Shown here piece after piece: positions 9,851 to 20,745 of a stretch of 64,000 nt of DNA. Every line of letters begins with the position of its first letter. Position 1 is the stretch's first letter. The DNA comes from Coenobita brevimanus (Eukaryota > Arthropoda > Malacostraca > Decapoda > Coenobitidae): the NCBI GenBank assembly GCA_032717465.1, contig CM064691.1, forward strand, positions 2,482,815 through 2,546,814. The letters run 5' to 3'. The notes beneath the pieces were generated by a model, which was not told the DNA's origin, did not search any database, and worked only from the letters and a program-made list of their open reading frames with translations. A program made the translations under genes and the position numbers.

Positions 9851-12399
9851 ACAGTAACAACAACAACAAGAAAAAAATATCAGCAGGAACATCAACAAGA
9901 ACAACAATAATAATAATAACAAAAACAGGAACACCAACCATAACAACATGAACAAGAAATGAGCGAGAATAAGAGCAACAGTTACGGTAATAAGAACAAA
10001 AAACAAATAAGCATAATAACAAGAAAAACAACCAAGCGTTCATTTACCTAGATTCTCACAACATGGATGAAAAGTGAAATGTGAGGTAACAGATATTGCC
10101 TTGGCCGTCCTTCCTCCTGATTTTTCCAGGAGTGAAAATCTTGGGTCATATTGCTTAGTCATTCCGTGCACGATCACTTACAGTCGTGCACTCATAAATT
10201 TCTTCGACCCCCCTGTGTCCCATTTAGTAAAAGGAACACGTCTGGACTCTGTTCATTTTAACCTGACCTAAAATTGCCGTCTCTCCATCTCGAAAGCTGA
10301 ACTGCCTCAAGAAATTAACGCCAGCAGGGCCCATTACGCCAGATTATAGTCAGTCATGAAGACGTGTTATTGAAAGGATGTACAGCAGCAAAGTTGTCTT
10401 ATTCCGCCATTGAACTACTGGACATACGGCAAGCTGTAAAAGGAAGAACATGTTCAAAGGTAAAATTTAATTTCCTTGACCTTCTGTAATTCATCTGTTT
10501 GTTGCTGAATATGCTGGTGGTGTACAATATTAAACATTACCTCCTTCAAGAATTTTGTGTCTCCACAAAAGTGGGGAGGGTTTTGAAGATTAGGAGTAAT
10601 GTGAGATTAAAAACAGCAGCACTTGATGAATGCCAAATGTGAAGAAAGAAAAAAAAAACGAAATTGTAAGTCCGAGCCAACTTTTCAAAATCTGATACTA
10701 TACGGTAAAAGCAATCGTGTAAGTCAATAAAAGTGGGAAAACAAAATCAGAGCCAAAATCTGTCAGTTAAAATAAAAGAGACTTGTATTTGCACCAGAAG
10801 TATTAGTGTTTACATCAACCAAACCTAGGGGGACCAGGTTTATTCAAGAATGCTTCATCCTCTGGTCCTAACCTGTCCAGTCCAGATTTTCATCGAGTTA
10901 AAAATTTCATATTCAGGAAATGTTTAGATTTTGCCCATAATAAGTGAGGATCTTTTGGTATGTTGCCTAACGCTGTCTGACCAAATTACGGGGGTTTCCT
11001 GTATGAACTTTTCTTTCACACATGCATCATTTAGCACTCAGAATATCCGGAGGGATGGACACTCTCGACCGTCCTTAGAACGAGCTAACCTGACCTAATC
11101 TAACCAATTTGAACCTAACGTAGCCAAACACTGCCAACTTAAATTACCCTGAAACCAGTCTACTTTATGTAGGTGCGATGGCGAATGGAGCAAAGAGTCG
11201 GAGCAGAGACCCCCTCACTCCCTCCCCCCCCCGTTAATAAGACAATGTAATAAAACACACACACACACACACGCACACACAAAAGTACCCAACCATGGAC
11301 AACGCTGTGATAATAAGCTACTCAGATTTCCTGGTTAACCCCTGCAATCTTAGGACGTATTTTGCTTTTCATTAATGCTGCTGTCACACGATTTTATATT
11401 ACGCGAGGCTCTTCCAACTGGAGGGTGCTGATGAGGGGTATATAATTATAGTCTCTCCAGTTAGAAAAGTTCCAAGCTAAATAACATCGTCTAGAGGTAT
11501 CAAGAATAAAAATAAATGCGTCATCGTAAGAAACTGGTTACGAGCAAACAGGGGTATAGATTCTTTGTACAGTGTGATAATCACTTTTCCAAAATACTTA
11601 ATGAAATATCACCAATTACTTGTTTATATGGAACTATGAGCTGTGTTAGTCAAGAGGCTGGAATCTGGGGTAGAGGGCAGATCACAGGACATCTCAGCGT
11701 GATCTCCATCTTGCTCAATGCAGACATCCAGGAGCCCCGACCTCAGCCCTGCTCTACGCTGTCTCCACCTACCCTCCACCTCGTTAACTTTTCACTTGTG
11801 ACCACATTATAGGTGGACGAATCTACACCACCACCAGCAACTCTCCTTGAGCCCCATTGACTTTTAAGATCTACTCTGGCGGGCCTTTATTTGGCCCGGT
11901 CCTCCTTGAGGGAGGTAAATCTAAACAACAACAACAACAACGACAACCAGACATATTCCCCGATTTGTATGGACGCACAGTAAGATATTCGGCTCAGTGC
12001 TAGCACAGGCGTCGAGAATTCTCTAATTGGGATGGTCCTTGTTCGTGATTCTCATTGCATAGACCATTGCTTTCCCACCCCACATGTTTCCAGAATTATT
12101 ATTTACTCTATAGGTCGTTATCGTGAATGTAGCACTTGGTTATAGAACCATCCATTCTTCTACCTAGGAGAACCACTTCCATAATCCGTCCCCATGTGAG
12201 AAGAGCATTTAAAAAAAGAACTACTGTACTTAAAAAAAATCATGGTCAGGATAACTCAGGTGTTCTAATCCAGGTAACGCCGCACGATTCCCTTAAGTGA
12301 ACAACTCATAGGAGCCTAAGATAATTAATTCCCATTCATGAACGGGGCAACTTCGTTCGCTCGGTTCGTTTATAAAGGCTCCAACACGTTTATATGCAT
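9851..12399. other. no gene seen; short CA and AAC tracts
   Basis: No supported gene in 2.5 kb. Small tracts: (CA)n at 11256-11282 and (AAC)n at 11924-11942. At 11080-11170 the words CTAACCTGACCTAATCTAACC resemble the degenerate ACCTGA-type arrays seen at 42.2, 53.0 and 55.8 kb. Near 11435-11500 a copy of the dispersed CTCCAGTTAGAAAAGTT..ATCGTCTAGAG motif is present. Confidence 0.5.
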
Positions 12400-12740
12400 C
12401 GTCCTTGGTCACCTACTGGCGGGTTTCCGCGCTGCTCAATCTCTAGCAGCCTCTGAACAGTCTCTTGTCCCTGAGATAACACTCTGTGGTCTCGTCCCAA
12501 GTTTTTTTCGGTCTACTTCTCGCAACTTCACCCTTAACGTTAACACATCACCCTCCGCACCCAGCTGTCATTCTCTATCCTCTCCACATGCTCAAACCAC
12601 CTCAATCTACCCTTGAGCATCACGTCACAAATATATTCTAATCTCATTCTTCCTCTGTATTTATTCGCAATCCTAACCCTCAAGGCCTGCCATTCAGGGA
12701 TGCACCATATACACCCCAGTCTAATCATTATTATCTCTGC
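12400..12740 (-). pseudogene. LINE reverse-transcriptase C-terminal fragment
   Basis: On the minus strand a ~62-residue open frame (12728 to 12540) contains CIPEWQALRVRIANKYRGRM, then GRLRWFEHVERIENDSWVRR. This matches the (L)RWFGHVERM motif found at the end of RTE-like and related LINE proteins. Downstream, after frame shifts, WDETTECYLRDKRLFRGC is readable (to about 12440). It is a truncated, decayed end of a non-LTR element different from the two larger ones in this window. Confidence 0.7.
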
Positions 12741-13028
12741 ACGTCTTCGCCATGGAATATACCCTTCTCCTTTGCTGTCTAGTTCTCAATACTGTAGGCT
12801 ACAGCATTACACTCCTAGCACATATGCTGCAAACAAGGTCCCCTTAGCTCGGAGGGAGAGTCCTTTCAATGCCAAGAGAGTCAACAGTTCACTAAAATTC
12901 TTCCAACCACTCTTTACCCCTGTTAGCGTAATGTTTCAGTAAATGCCAGACTATTCTATTCAGCTGAAAATCATAGGAGTTTAAGAACATTAATTTAGCC
13001 ACCATCAGTATCAGGTACAATATCTAGC
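12741..13028. other. no gene seen
   Basis: No supported feature. Confidence 0.4.
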
Positions 13029-13140
13029 AATCGCCACCACTACTGCCACTGCCACTACTACCACCATCACTACAATCACCACAACCATCAACAACACTAC
13101 AAACACCACTGCCACTAGCATCACTAGTACCACCACAAGA
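13029..13140. repeat. degenerate CCA/ACT trinucleotide tract
   Basis: Interrupted CCACTAC-type units. Any open frame across it is low complexity. Confidence 0.8.
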
Positions 13141-14505
13141 GAAACTGGTTCACCTTTTCTTATAGCCCCTAGAAGGTTGTCGGTAAGAAGATGGCTTCAA
13201 AAAACTCGCCTGCCTCCCTAACCTGGTGCCGTGGGTTGCTGTCCTGTAAATGTCAGTGTCAAGGGTACAGGTGCATCTTCGGGAAGGTGAGGGATGAAGG
13301 TGCTATGGATGGGCAGCTGGGAGGGTGACTGAGCATTAGGACGTACCAATAAACTGCGCAGAGAATTTTCCGGACATTTGCGCTGGCTGCAGATGTGATA
13401 CGGTAGTGCTACAGAGCAAAGAATACTCAAGATTGTATACTTTAATCTATACTTCATTCACCTTAACTTGGCGAAAACTTTGCCCTTTTCCAGCTTATCT
13501 TCTGTAGCTCGACAGCAAAATAAGACAGTACCATGGCTCTACATCTTCTCCATAGCACTTTTTCCTGACCAGCACCATACCGAAGTGTTAAGCTCTTGCC
13601 ATAGCTCAGCGTTCAAGATGGAGAGACAGTAGTTTTATGCCTAATTAAGGTGAACAGAGCATAGTGTCATAGCCACAGCCATAAATCTAATGACGGTTGT
13701 GGTCTGAGGCGCTTGCAGTCCGGGTAAAGTCTTAGGTTGGACGGCTACCCTGAAAATGTTTACCACTGCAATTCATTAATAAAGCTTTGCAGAGTATAAT
13801 TATAATTGTTGTATGTGCACCGTGTAATGACAAGACTAGCGAAAAAGTGTGCAGGGTGATAGAAAGCATGCGTAGGAGTTTTAATATATCTGTGATGAAT
13901 GATGTGAACTGGAGAGTTCGTACTGGACATAAACAATATAATGAATAGTTTTCGTGCGCCAGGAAATGCGTCAGCGGACATAGTTGAACACATGTTGTTA
14001 AATAAGCACAAAGAAATGCCTTCGTATCACATGACAAAGACTTCAGTGAATGTTGATAGAATCCCAGATGATAATGTGCTTGGTGACAAAGATACATGGG
14101 TGTGTCACTGATGCGGAATTTGAGAGATGACGGTGTTGAGGATTATCTGGTTATATGATTGTGGTATACAAGGTGAGAATGAGAGGGGCATGAAAAGCAA
14201 ATAAACCGGAAAATCAGAGTGAAAAACAGCTTGAAAAATGATTTAGATGAATACAAGAAGACAGTAGGAACTAAATCTTTAAAATGAAAACAGACGGTGG
14301 AAAAAGGCTATATCATCAATATTTTTAGTTAATCGATTTGAGGGGAATTTCCATACAACCAAAAACCCCTCCTCCATGAACCAGTGAAGCAAGAGAAGGC
14401 TCAGATTTTATGCCTACCGACTGCACGGGGCCATTAATACAGTCTTCCCATGTCCCAGTCTTCACCTAGAATATGACCCACAATAGCTGATGTCCTTATA
14501 CTACA
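13141..14505. other. no gene seen
   Basis: No coding region is supported. Two minus-strand open frames near 13732-14097 lack any recognisable domain, coding bias or splice context. Confidence 0.45.
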
Positions 14506-14619
14506 GGGTGAACGGGGACACAGGGGGATAAAAATCTGTCTAAGAACCTGATCGGCATGGAAATCGAAATGGAGTGTTTCCAGTTGCAGACTGGATATGC
14601 TAACCATTACACCACCGGG
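14506..14619 (-). mobile_element. tRNA-derived SINE (family 2), copy 1
   Basis: Read on the minus strand it starts CCGGTGGTGTAATGGTTAGC, a tRNA-like A-box region, followed about 45 bases later by a B-box-like ATTTCGATTTCC (plus 14559-14570). It ends in the conserved body CCCCCTGTGTCCCCGTTCACC. These are the internal RNA polymerase III promoter boxes of tRNA-derived SINEs. A more degraded copy lies at 20657-20745. Confidence 0.65.
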
Positions 14620-15189
14620 TATTTATTCAGTATCTGCCGTATTCATCAAGGGTTTTATCCAATTCCAACGATAGTGTCCACAGCAGATGATTATTACCAG
14701 GACTTATTTTGTTACGTCGTGTATTTCATGGTCAAATAACTCTAGTTTGTCTGTGAAGTGCTTGGTAGCTGTAAGAATGAAGATAAATGGTTGTAATTTT
14801 CACTGCAATATTCACTCTGGATTGTGAAGTGTTTGGTGGCTGTATGAGTGAAAATAAAAGAAGAAACCTGCCCACAGCCTTGCCTAAAAAAATGTTCATA
14901 ATACGGCCCCACAACAGGATCCAGAGGCTTCACTTATAAGCATCATGATTGTATTTACGTTACATCGCAATATAACCTGCATACTTAGGAGGAAGAAAAA
15001 GGCTTAGAGTGCCGCCTGTCAACTAACAAGGGTCATTACAGCAGACAGGCTATACCTTCTAAGTCTCAGTAAGAGGATATTAATAACACACTTCGATGGA
15101 GTTATGCAAGCTTATACAAAATTTAACAACGGTCGGTCCTACCATAACAACTACTATTGCCTGTGCCTGACACTGCACACTTAGTGGTA
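14620..15189. other. no gene seen; local duplication
   Basis: A short word recurs: CTGTGAAGTGCTTGGTAGCTG at 14750 and a version of it at 14824 (GTGAAGTGTTTGGTGGCTGTA), a 74-bp partial duplication. Nothing else is supported. Confidence 0.5.
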
Positions 15190-15420
15190 AAATGAAGTTT
15201 GGCAGGAAGCACGTAAAGAGAAAGAGAAGTACGTATGTTGCAAGGCGAGGATGGGAAGATGTGGGAGTGGTGTGCAAGAAAAAGTAAAAGAAAAAAGAAA
15301 AGATGAGAAAGAAGATGAAAGTGAAGAGGAAGAAGAAGAGGAGGAGGAGGAGGAAAAGAAGAAAAAAAAAAGAAGCAGAAGAACACGTAAAGAAAAATAA
15401 AAGATTAAGAAAATAAAAAG

Positions 15421-15480
<60 letters not shown>
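15190..15480. repeat. polypurine dispersed repeat, copy 1, with (GA)n
   Basis: Starting at GTACGTATGTTGCAAGGCG (15230) a purine-rich block of AAGAAGA/GGAGGA words runs into a GA tract at 15425-15478. The same block, in the same orientation, recurs at 23707-23965, including the unique start and the GGGAAGATGTGGGAGTGGTG word. Frames on the minus strand are Ser/Leu/Phe low complexity. Confidence 0.85.
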
Positions 15481-15481
<1 letters not shown>

Positions 15482-15900
15482 GGAATACCAAGGGAAGGGC
15501 ATGTGAGTGGGGCTGGGGGAGGGGAGGGGTTGTGTTTCGACAGCAGGGCAGTTAGGTTAGTGAAGCAAAAACTGGACGTACTGATGGTCACCCGAGGAGA
15601 TGGGGGTTGGGGAAAGGGAATGAGAAGTGAAAAGAAGGAGAGGAGAATGTGGAGAGAGGAAAATTAGGTAAGAGGAGATAAAGGAAGAAGAATATGAGGA
15701 GAGAGGAAAATGAGGAAAAGTGAAATGGAGAAAGACGAGAGAAGAAAGAGGATAGAGGGGGATGAGGAGAGACGCGGATGAGGGAAAAGGGAATGAGAAG
15801 AAAGGTGAGGAGAGAGAAGAATGAAGGTGGGGAGAGAGAAGAATGAAGGTGGGGAGAGAGATGAAGGTGGGAGGAAGGATGATGATGATGAATGAGAATT
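15481..15900. repeat. degenerate purine-rich tract
   Basis: Imperfect repeats of GGAGAGAGGAAAATGAGG and GAAGGTGGGGAGAGAG (the latter in tandem at 15824-15870). No gene. Confidence 0.7.
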
Positions 15901-16498
15901 ATCTGCTGCATCATGTGGGTAAGTGGGGGCGGTCATCATCTCGTCACTGGATGTAGTGCGACCTTCAGGTGTCTTTACACTGATTGATATGCCGAATGAT
16001 TTCTTGAAGCCTAAGAAACTATTTACTACATTGGGTGGTATCCATATATTCAGATGGGCAACTGATATTCTAGTGGGTTGAGGCACTCCAACTAGATGTA
16101 GTAAATAAGTGTTTATATCCGAGGGATGGTTGGAATTTAGTGCTCACATCATGCTACTCAGGGAAGAGCAGCTGGTCACTCTAACCTTAAAGCCTGGCCT
16201 AAGTAGCCTAGTCACGGGCTCCTACGCTCCAGATGGGGCAATAATGAACTGATTTGTTTATTTTTATTAGAAATTGCCATGTTGCAGACTTCTAGCTTTT
16301 GATTCTTTCTGTGTATACAAGAGTTAAATGCTAAGGCTATTGAGAAGTTACGGCGAGGGTGAAGGAAGGCCTATGGGGAGGGGCGAAGATGATGGGAAAG
16401 ACTGGAAGATGAGTGAGCGAAAGGGCGCAGTCTTGCCTACCGTAATGGGTAACGTTTTTAGCTTATACCAGCATGTCTACTAAGCATACCAATAATCT
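15901..16498. other. no gene seen
   Basis: No supported coding region or named repeat. Confidence 0.45.
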
Positions 16499-16499
16499 C

Positions 16500-16565
<66 letters not shown>
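16499..16565. repeat. (CT)n then (CA)n compound microsatellite
   Basis: CT units to about 16530, then CA units. Confidence 0.95.
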
Positions 16566-16567
<2 letters not shown>

Positions 16568-16794
16568 AATATACGTGGGGAACAGAAATAAAAGGGAAGT
16601 TAGGCAATAAAACATCTCCAACATTAATAACATCACGCAGCCACATCACACAATTATATTCTGTCGTTACTGTTTCGTCTTTTAGATCTTCCTAATCAAA
16701 CCCTCTTCTACTTCTGCTGACCATCACGCTAAGATAAAAAAGAAGGGAAAGAAGGAGAGTGGAAAGGGTGAAAAGGAGGAAGGAGGTGCGAAGT

Positions 16795-16801
16795 GTGTGT
16801 C

Positions 16802-16848
<47 letters not shown>
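16795..16848. repeat. (GT)n microsatellite
   Basis: A GT tract of about 24 units. It is followed to ~17160 by pyrimidine-rich sequence with CTCACTCTCA words and no gene. Confidence 0.95.
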
Positions 16849-16850
<2 letters not shown>

Positions 16851-17462
16851 CCTCTTAACCACCCAACCAAGACCGGATTTGTGTTCTTCATTTCCCCGTT
16901 AAGCGAAGTACACAGAAATAACCCCTTACCTCCACCTTCCACACCCACCATGACCTCATCTCCACGCCCTTCCCTTTCCACTCTCGCTTTCATCCTCTCT
17001 GTCTCATTCTTCTTATTCCTCCTCACGCTGACTTTCACTCTCATTCTCTCTCACTCTTACCCTCATTTCCATGTTCACTCATTCCCTCACAGTCTCACTC
17101 TCAATCATTCTCTCTCACGCACATTCACCCACTCCTCCCTTCCCCCTCTCTTTCTCGCCGGATAAAATCTTCATACCGTATTCTCTTCACCATAGGAGGT
17201 TATTGAGCACATCTGTCTCAGTGATTTATTTTGCACATTACTCCTAAATAACTCCCTTGCTTGTTATTTTAGGTCTTCTCATTACTTATAAATTGCATAC
17301 ACAGCATAAAAGGCAATGCTGACGTGCCGTATGCTGGAATACACTGGTAAGGAAGAGTTGCTTGTTTTTATTACCCGAGAGAGCATGGCCAGTGCTTGCT
17401 CAATAGGGAAGAAGGTAGTTATGAAGGAAAAAAGCTACAAAACAAGGAGGGTGTGGTAATGC

Positions 17463-17590
17463 GGGTGAGGGTGTGGGGAGGGGATGGTAGGGAGGGTGAG
17501 GGAGTGGGCAAAGGGTGGAAGGAAGGGTGAGGGTGTGGGGAGAGGATGGCAGGGAGGGTGAGGGAGTGAGCGCGGCGTGGCAGGGAGTGG
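17463..17590. repeat. 62-bp tandem duplication, G-rich
   Basis: GGGTGAGGGTGTGGGGAG begins at 17463 and again at 17525, with matching sequence between. There are two copies. Confidence 0.8.
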
Positions 17591-17703
17591 AGGTGGGATT
17601 AGAAAAGCAAAGACAGGGAGATTGAGTGAGAATCAAGGAGGTACTGAAAAAAATCCAAAGACAATATGAAAGGATTAGTAGAGGAAAAAGGCAAGTGTTT
17701 GGA

Positions 17704-17749
17704 AGTTAGATATAGATAAATAGATAGATAGTTAGATAGACAGATAGAC

Positions 17750-17808
<59 letters not shown>
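17704..17808. repeat. (GATA)n then (GA)n
   Basis: GATA/GACA tetranucleotides pass into a GA tract. To 18140 the sequence stays purine-rich with GGTAGG words. Confidence 0.9.
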
Positions 17809-17812
<4 letters not shown>

Positions 17813-18142
17813 ATGGAGGTAGGTAGGCATGGAAAGAGATGTGTTAAGTGGAAGGTAAGTAGGGGGAGAGGTGTGTAGGGAGGTAGGTAGGCAGGGGAAT
17901 GAGGATGACAGGCAGGGAGAGTAGGAGAGAGGTATGCAGGGGTATAGGGCGGCCAGGTAGGTCAGTGAGAGAGAGAACATTCGGTAGGGGAAGGGGGGTA
18001 GTGAAAGGGAGATTTGCGTGGGTGCTCAATGTAATGTTGGAGTGTGATATGGATATGTGGGGTAAAGCAGGGTGTGTAAGTTAGACTGTGGTGTTAAAAG
18101 GACGGGCAAAAAGTGAGAGAGACAGAGTGAGAGGGGAAAGCA

Positions 18143-18144
<2 letters not shown>

Positions 18145-18221
<77 letters not shown>
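18145..18221. repeat. (GT)n microsatellite
   Basis: A GT tract of about 38 units. Confidence 0.95.
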
Positions 18222-18223
<2 letters not shown>

Positions 18224-18300
18224 TGGGGTGAAGCGTGACCAGAATGTGGGATGTTCATTGTACTAGTAAGGCAGCAGACAAATCATTTATCAAAGTAAAT

Positions 18301-18945
18301 GGGAGGACTTGGAGGGGGACTTGTGTGGGGACTTGGAGGGGGACCTATGTGGGGACTTGGAGGGGGACCTATGTGGGGACTTGGAGGGGGACCTATGTGG
18401 GGACTTGGAGGGGGACTTGGAAGGGGGACCTCTGTGGGGACTTGGAAGGGGGACCTCTGTGGGGACTTGGAGGGGGACTTGGAAGGGGGACCTCTGTGGG
18501 GACTTGGAGGGGGACTTGGAAGGGGGACCTCTGTGGGGAATTGGAGGGGGACCTGTGTGGGGGACTTGGAGAGGGACCTGTGTGGGGACTTGGAGGGGAA
18601 CCCGTGTGGGAACTTGGAGGGGGACCTGTGTGGGGACTTGGAGGGGGACCTGTGTGGGAACTTGGAGGGGAACCTGTGGGGGACTTGGAGGGGGAACTTG
18701 TGTGGAGACTTGGAGGGGGAACTTGTGTGGGGACTTGGAGGGGGAACTTGTGTGGGGACTTGGAAGGGGACCTGTGGGGGACTTGGAGGTGGACCTGTGA
18801 AGGGACTTGGAGGGGGACCTGTGTGGGGACTTGGAGGGGGGACCTGTGTGGGGACATGAAGGGGGACCTGTGTGGGGACTTGGAGGGGGACCTGTGTGGG
18901 GACTTGGAGGGGGACCTGTGTGGAGGCTTAGAAGGGGACCTATGA
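18301..18945. repeat. 24-bp G-rich minisatellite, about 26 units
   Basis: The consensus unit is GGGGACTTGGAGGGGGACCT plus GTGT. The 24-bp length is a multiple of three and all three forward frames stay open over most of the array, giving GDLEGDLC-type repeats; this is a by-product of the repeat, not a gene. Variation is in homopolymer G length and in T/C at the GACCT.TGTG junction. Runs of four to six G make quadruplex folding plausible. Confidence 0.95.
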
Positions 18946-19910
18946 CGAGAACTGAAGAGAAATAATAAGGTATGGAGACCTATGCCAAGAACTGGAAAAC
19001 TAGGAGTGACATTGTGATAAGATGTGAACGAAATTCCAGGGAACTTAATTAGTAACATCACACGGGGACCTTAATGTAATGAGTGAATTTAAGACAGAAT
19101 ATACTAGTTCCCTGGTAGATGGAAAAGTATGGGGGAACCTTGATCTACGAACGGATTTTCAACTATTAACCCACGTCCTTACGATACTGTCTGTATTTCT
19201 TTCTTTCCTGGCATAATCTACTTGTTTATCACGCCTAGGAGAGATCTTTCGTTGTAAAGGGTTTTGAAATAACTGGTCTTATTCTTAAAATCTGAACTGC
19301 AAAAGGGAAAGCAAATCTCTAACTTTTGGACAACGCCCACTTTTATTTTTTTTTAATAGATCTGATCAGCTTGTATGTCACACTACAGAGTGCAGTCAAC
19401 AACGAGGCCAGGTACGCTCTATTTCGTCATGAGTTTCAGTAATTATTGTAACGATGAGACACTAGTTTTCCCTTCCGCCAGTTGTTTTAAGCATACAGCA
19501 AAATCTATTAACGATTATTTTCCTGCTGCAATCAGAGAAACTAGTTAATTTTGGAGGAGATGGACCTCGCTTGGGGACCCTCAAGGCTTATTCTGGGATA
19601 AGGGGAAAAGAGCTCTACTCCGTAATCTCAGCTTGTTGTGGAGGCGACGAAAAGGGAAGGATGTGGGGGTCACGATTCTCACTGCTATCTTAACAGCTGC
19701 CCTAATCGTGTAATAAAATCCTCGGATCTGGGTCCCGTGCCTTGTAGGGCGAGGTATGTTCGTCTGGAATGTTGAAGGTGTGAATAAAATGTAGAAAAAA
19801 AGGTGATATTCACAAAAGGGAGGCTGTGATATGGTGGCATTAAGAGAATGGAAAATGAGAGGGAATGAAGCGGATGAATGAAAAGATAAGGCATGCATAA
19901 GAACAGGGAT
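18946..19910. other. no gene seen
   Basis: The last minisatellite units decay to about 19060 (GGAGACCTATG, GGGGACCTTAATG). Beyond that nothing is supported. Confidence 0.5.
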
Positions 19911-20060
19911 GGCGGTGGTGTAAGCGATAACACACTCGACCCGCATCCAAAAGGCCACGAGTTATGTTCCCAGACCTCGAGATTTCTGAGCAGTACTACT
20001 TTTACCTCAGTCTGCCCACATCTAGAACTGAAATAGGGATCAGGATTTGTAAAGTGACGT
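19911..20060 (+). mobile_element. tRNA-derived SINE-like element (family 3)
   Basis: The head GGCGGTGGTGTAAGCGATAA resembles a tRNA A-box region, and about 45 bases later GAGTTATGTTCCCAG occupies the B-box position (a diverged GGTTCGANTCC). CACTCGACCCGCATCCAAAA between them is tRNA-like. The 3' end is not clear. This is a weaker call than the 41 kb SINE. Confidence 0.5.
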
Positions 20061-20428
20061 TTGCGTTTCATCGTCTGGCGAAAGATTGGAACGTAGCAAG
20101 AAGGGAATATCTGCTTAAATGACTTTCGTGTAGAAAACATATATTATTCTGTATTTTTTTGAGGAAGTAACAATGACCCTTTTATTGCCATTGAGCCAGA
20201 TTACCTTCGCTCCAGCTGTGCCGGTTTACTTAGAATAAGTTGTATTGTTGCAGGCCTACCCAGAACATGAGCAGCATGATGATTTCACTGACCAGAAGCT
20301 GGAGCAAGACAAGCACTGAAGATGAAGGTGAATGCTTAAGACGAATAATTATCTGGATAAGCATCAGGATCACGTGAATCCAGCGTTGGCTGTGACAGTT
20401 GGTATAGAGATAGGCCATGTGCACAACA

Positions 20429-20523
20429 GGGGCCTAGTTTATTCGACGTTTCGCCAAAACTGGCTTCTTCAGGAATAACCTGAAGACGCCAACATTAGCG
20501 AAATGTCGAATAAACTGGGACCC
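20429..20523. repeat. 95-bp near-perfect palindrome with hammerhead-like motifs
   Basis: Two 45-bp arms (20429-20473 and 20479-20523) flank a 5-nt centre, AATAA. Each arm, read outward from the centre, is CCTGAAGA, a short GCC..GC stem, GAAAC or GAAAT, GTCGAATAAACT, then a GG.CCC end. On the minus strand the left arm gives stem I TTATTC/GAATAA, CTGAAGA (the CUGANGA core), a GCC/GGC stem, GAAA and the GUC site. One extra A (plus T20465) sits between the core and stem II. Small hammerhead variants are known from Penelope-like retroelements; no reverse transcriptase of that type is visible here, so the assignment is tentative. Confidence 0.6.
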
Positions 20524-20656
20524 TTTCTGCACTTGGAGTTTCTTTGTACAATAAGTCAGTCAGTTTTGCTAAGTCTGAATCTTATCGTAAAAATTAGCTC
20601 GCAATTGACTAGGTCCATCACTGTACTGATATATATCCAGGTTCCCCATTGTACTG

Positions 20657-20745
20657 CCGGGTGAAACGGGACATGGGGGAACAAGAGTCTGACCTGCCCG
20701 AAAATTGAATTCGGGTTCTTTCAGTTGTGAGTTGGACGAGTGATG
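20657..20745 (-). mobile_element. tRNA-derived SINE (family 2), degraded copy 2
   Basis: It shares with 14506-14619 the sequence GGGTGAAACGGGACATGGGGG, the TCT.ACCTG.CCG.AAATTGAATTCG region and the GTTGTGAGTTGGA end. The promoter boxes are more decayed than in copy 1. Confidence 0.55.

Noticed and set aside
10800..10910. Imperfect inverted repeat GGACCAGG..CCTCTGGTCC
   Set aside because: Short and with many mismatches; no second copy seen.
11516..11812. 98-codon open frame
   Set aside because: No domain, no gene context.
18235..18945. Long Gly/Leu/Trp-rich open frames (up to 236 codons) on + and Pro/Ser-rich on -
   Set aside because: They are by-products of the 24-bp minisatellite: three frames are open at once, with no start context, promoter or splice evidence.
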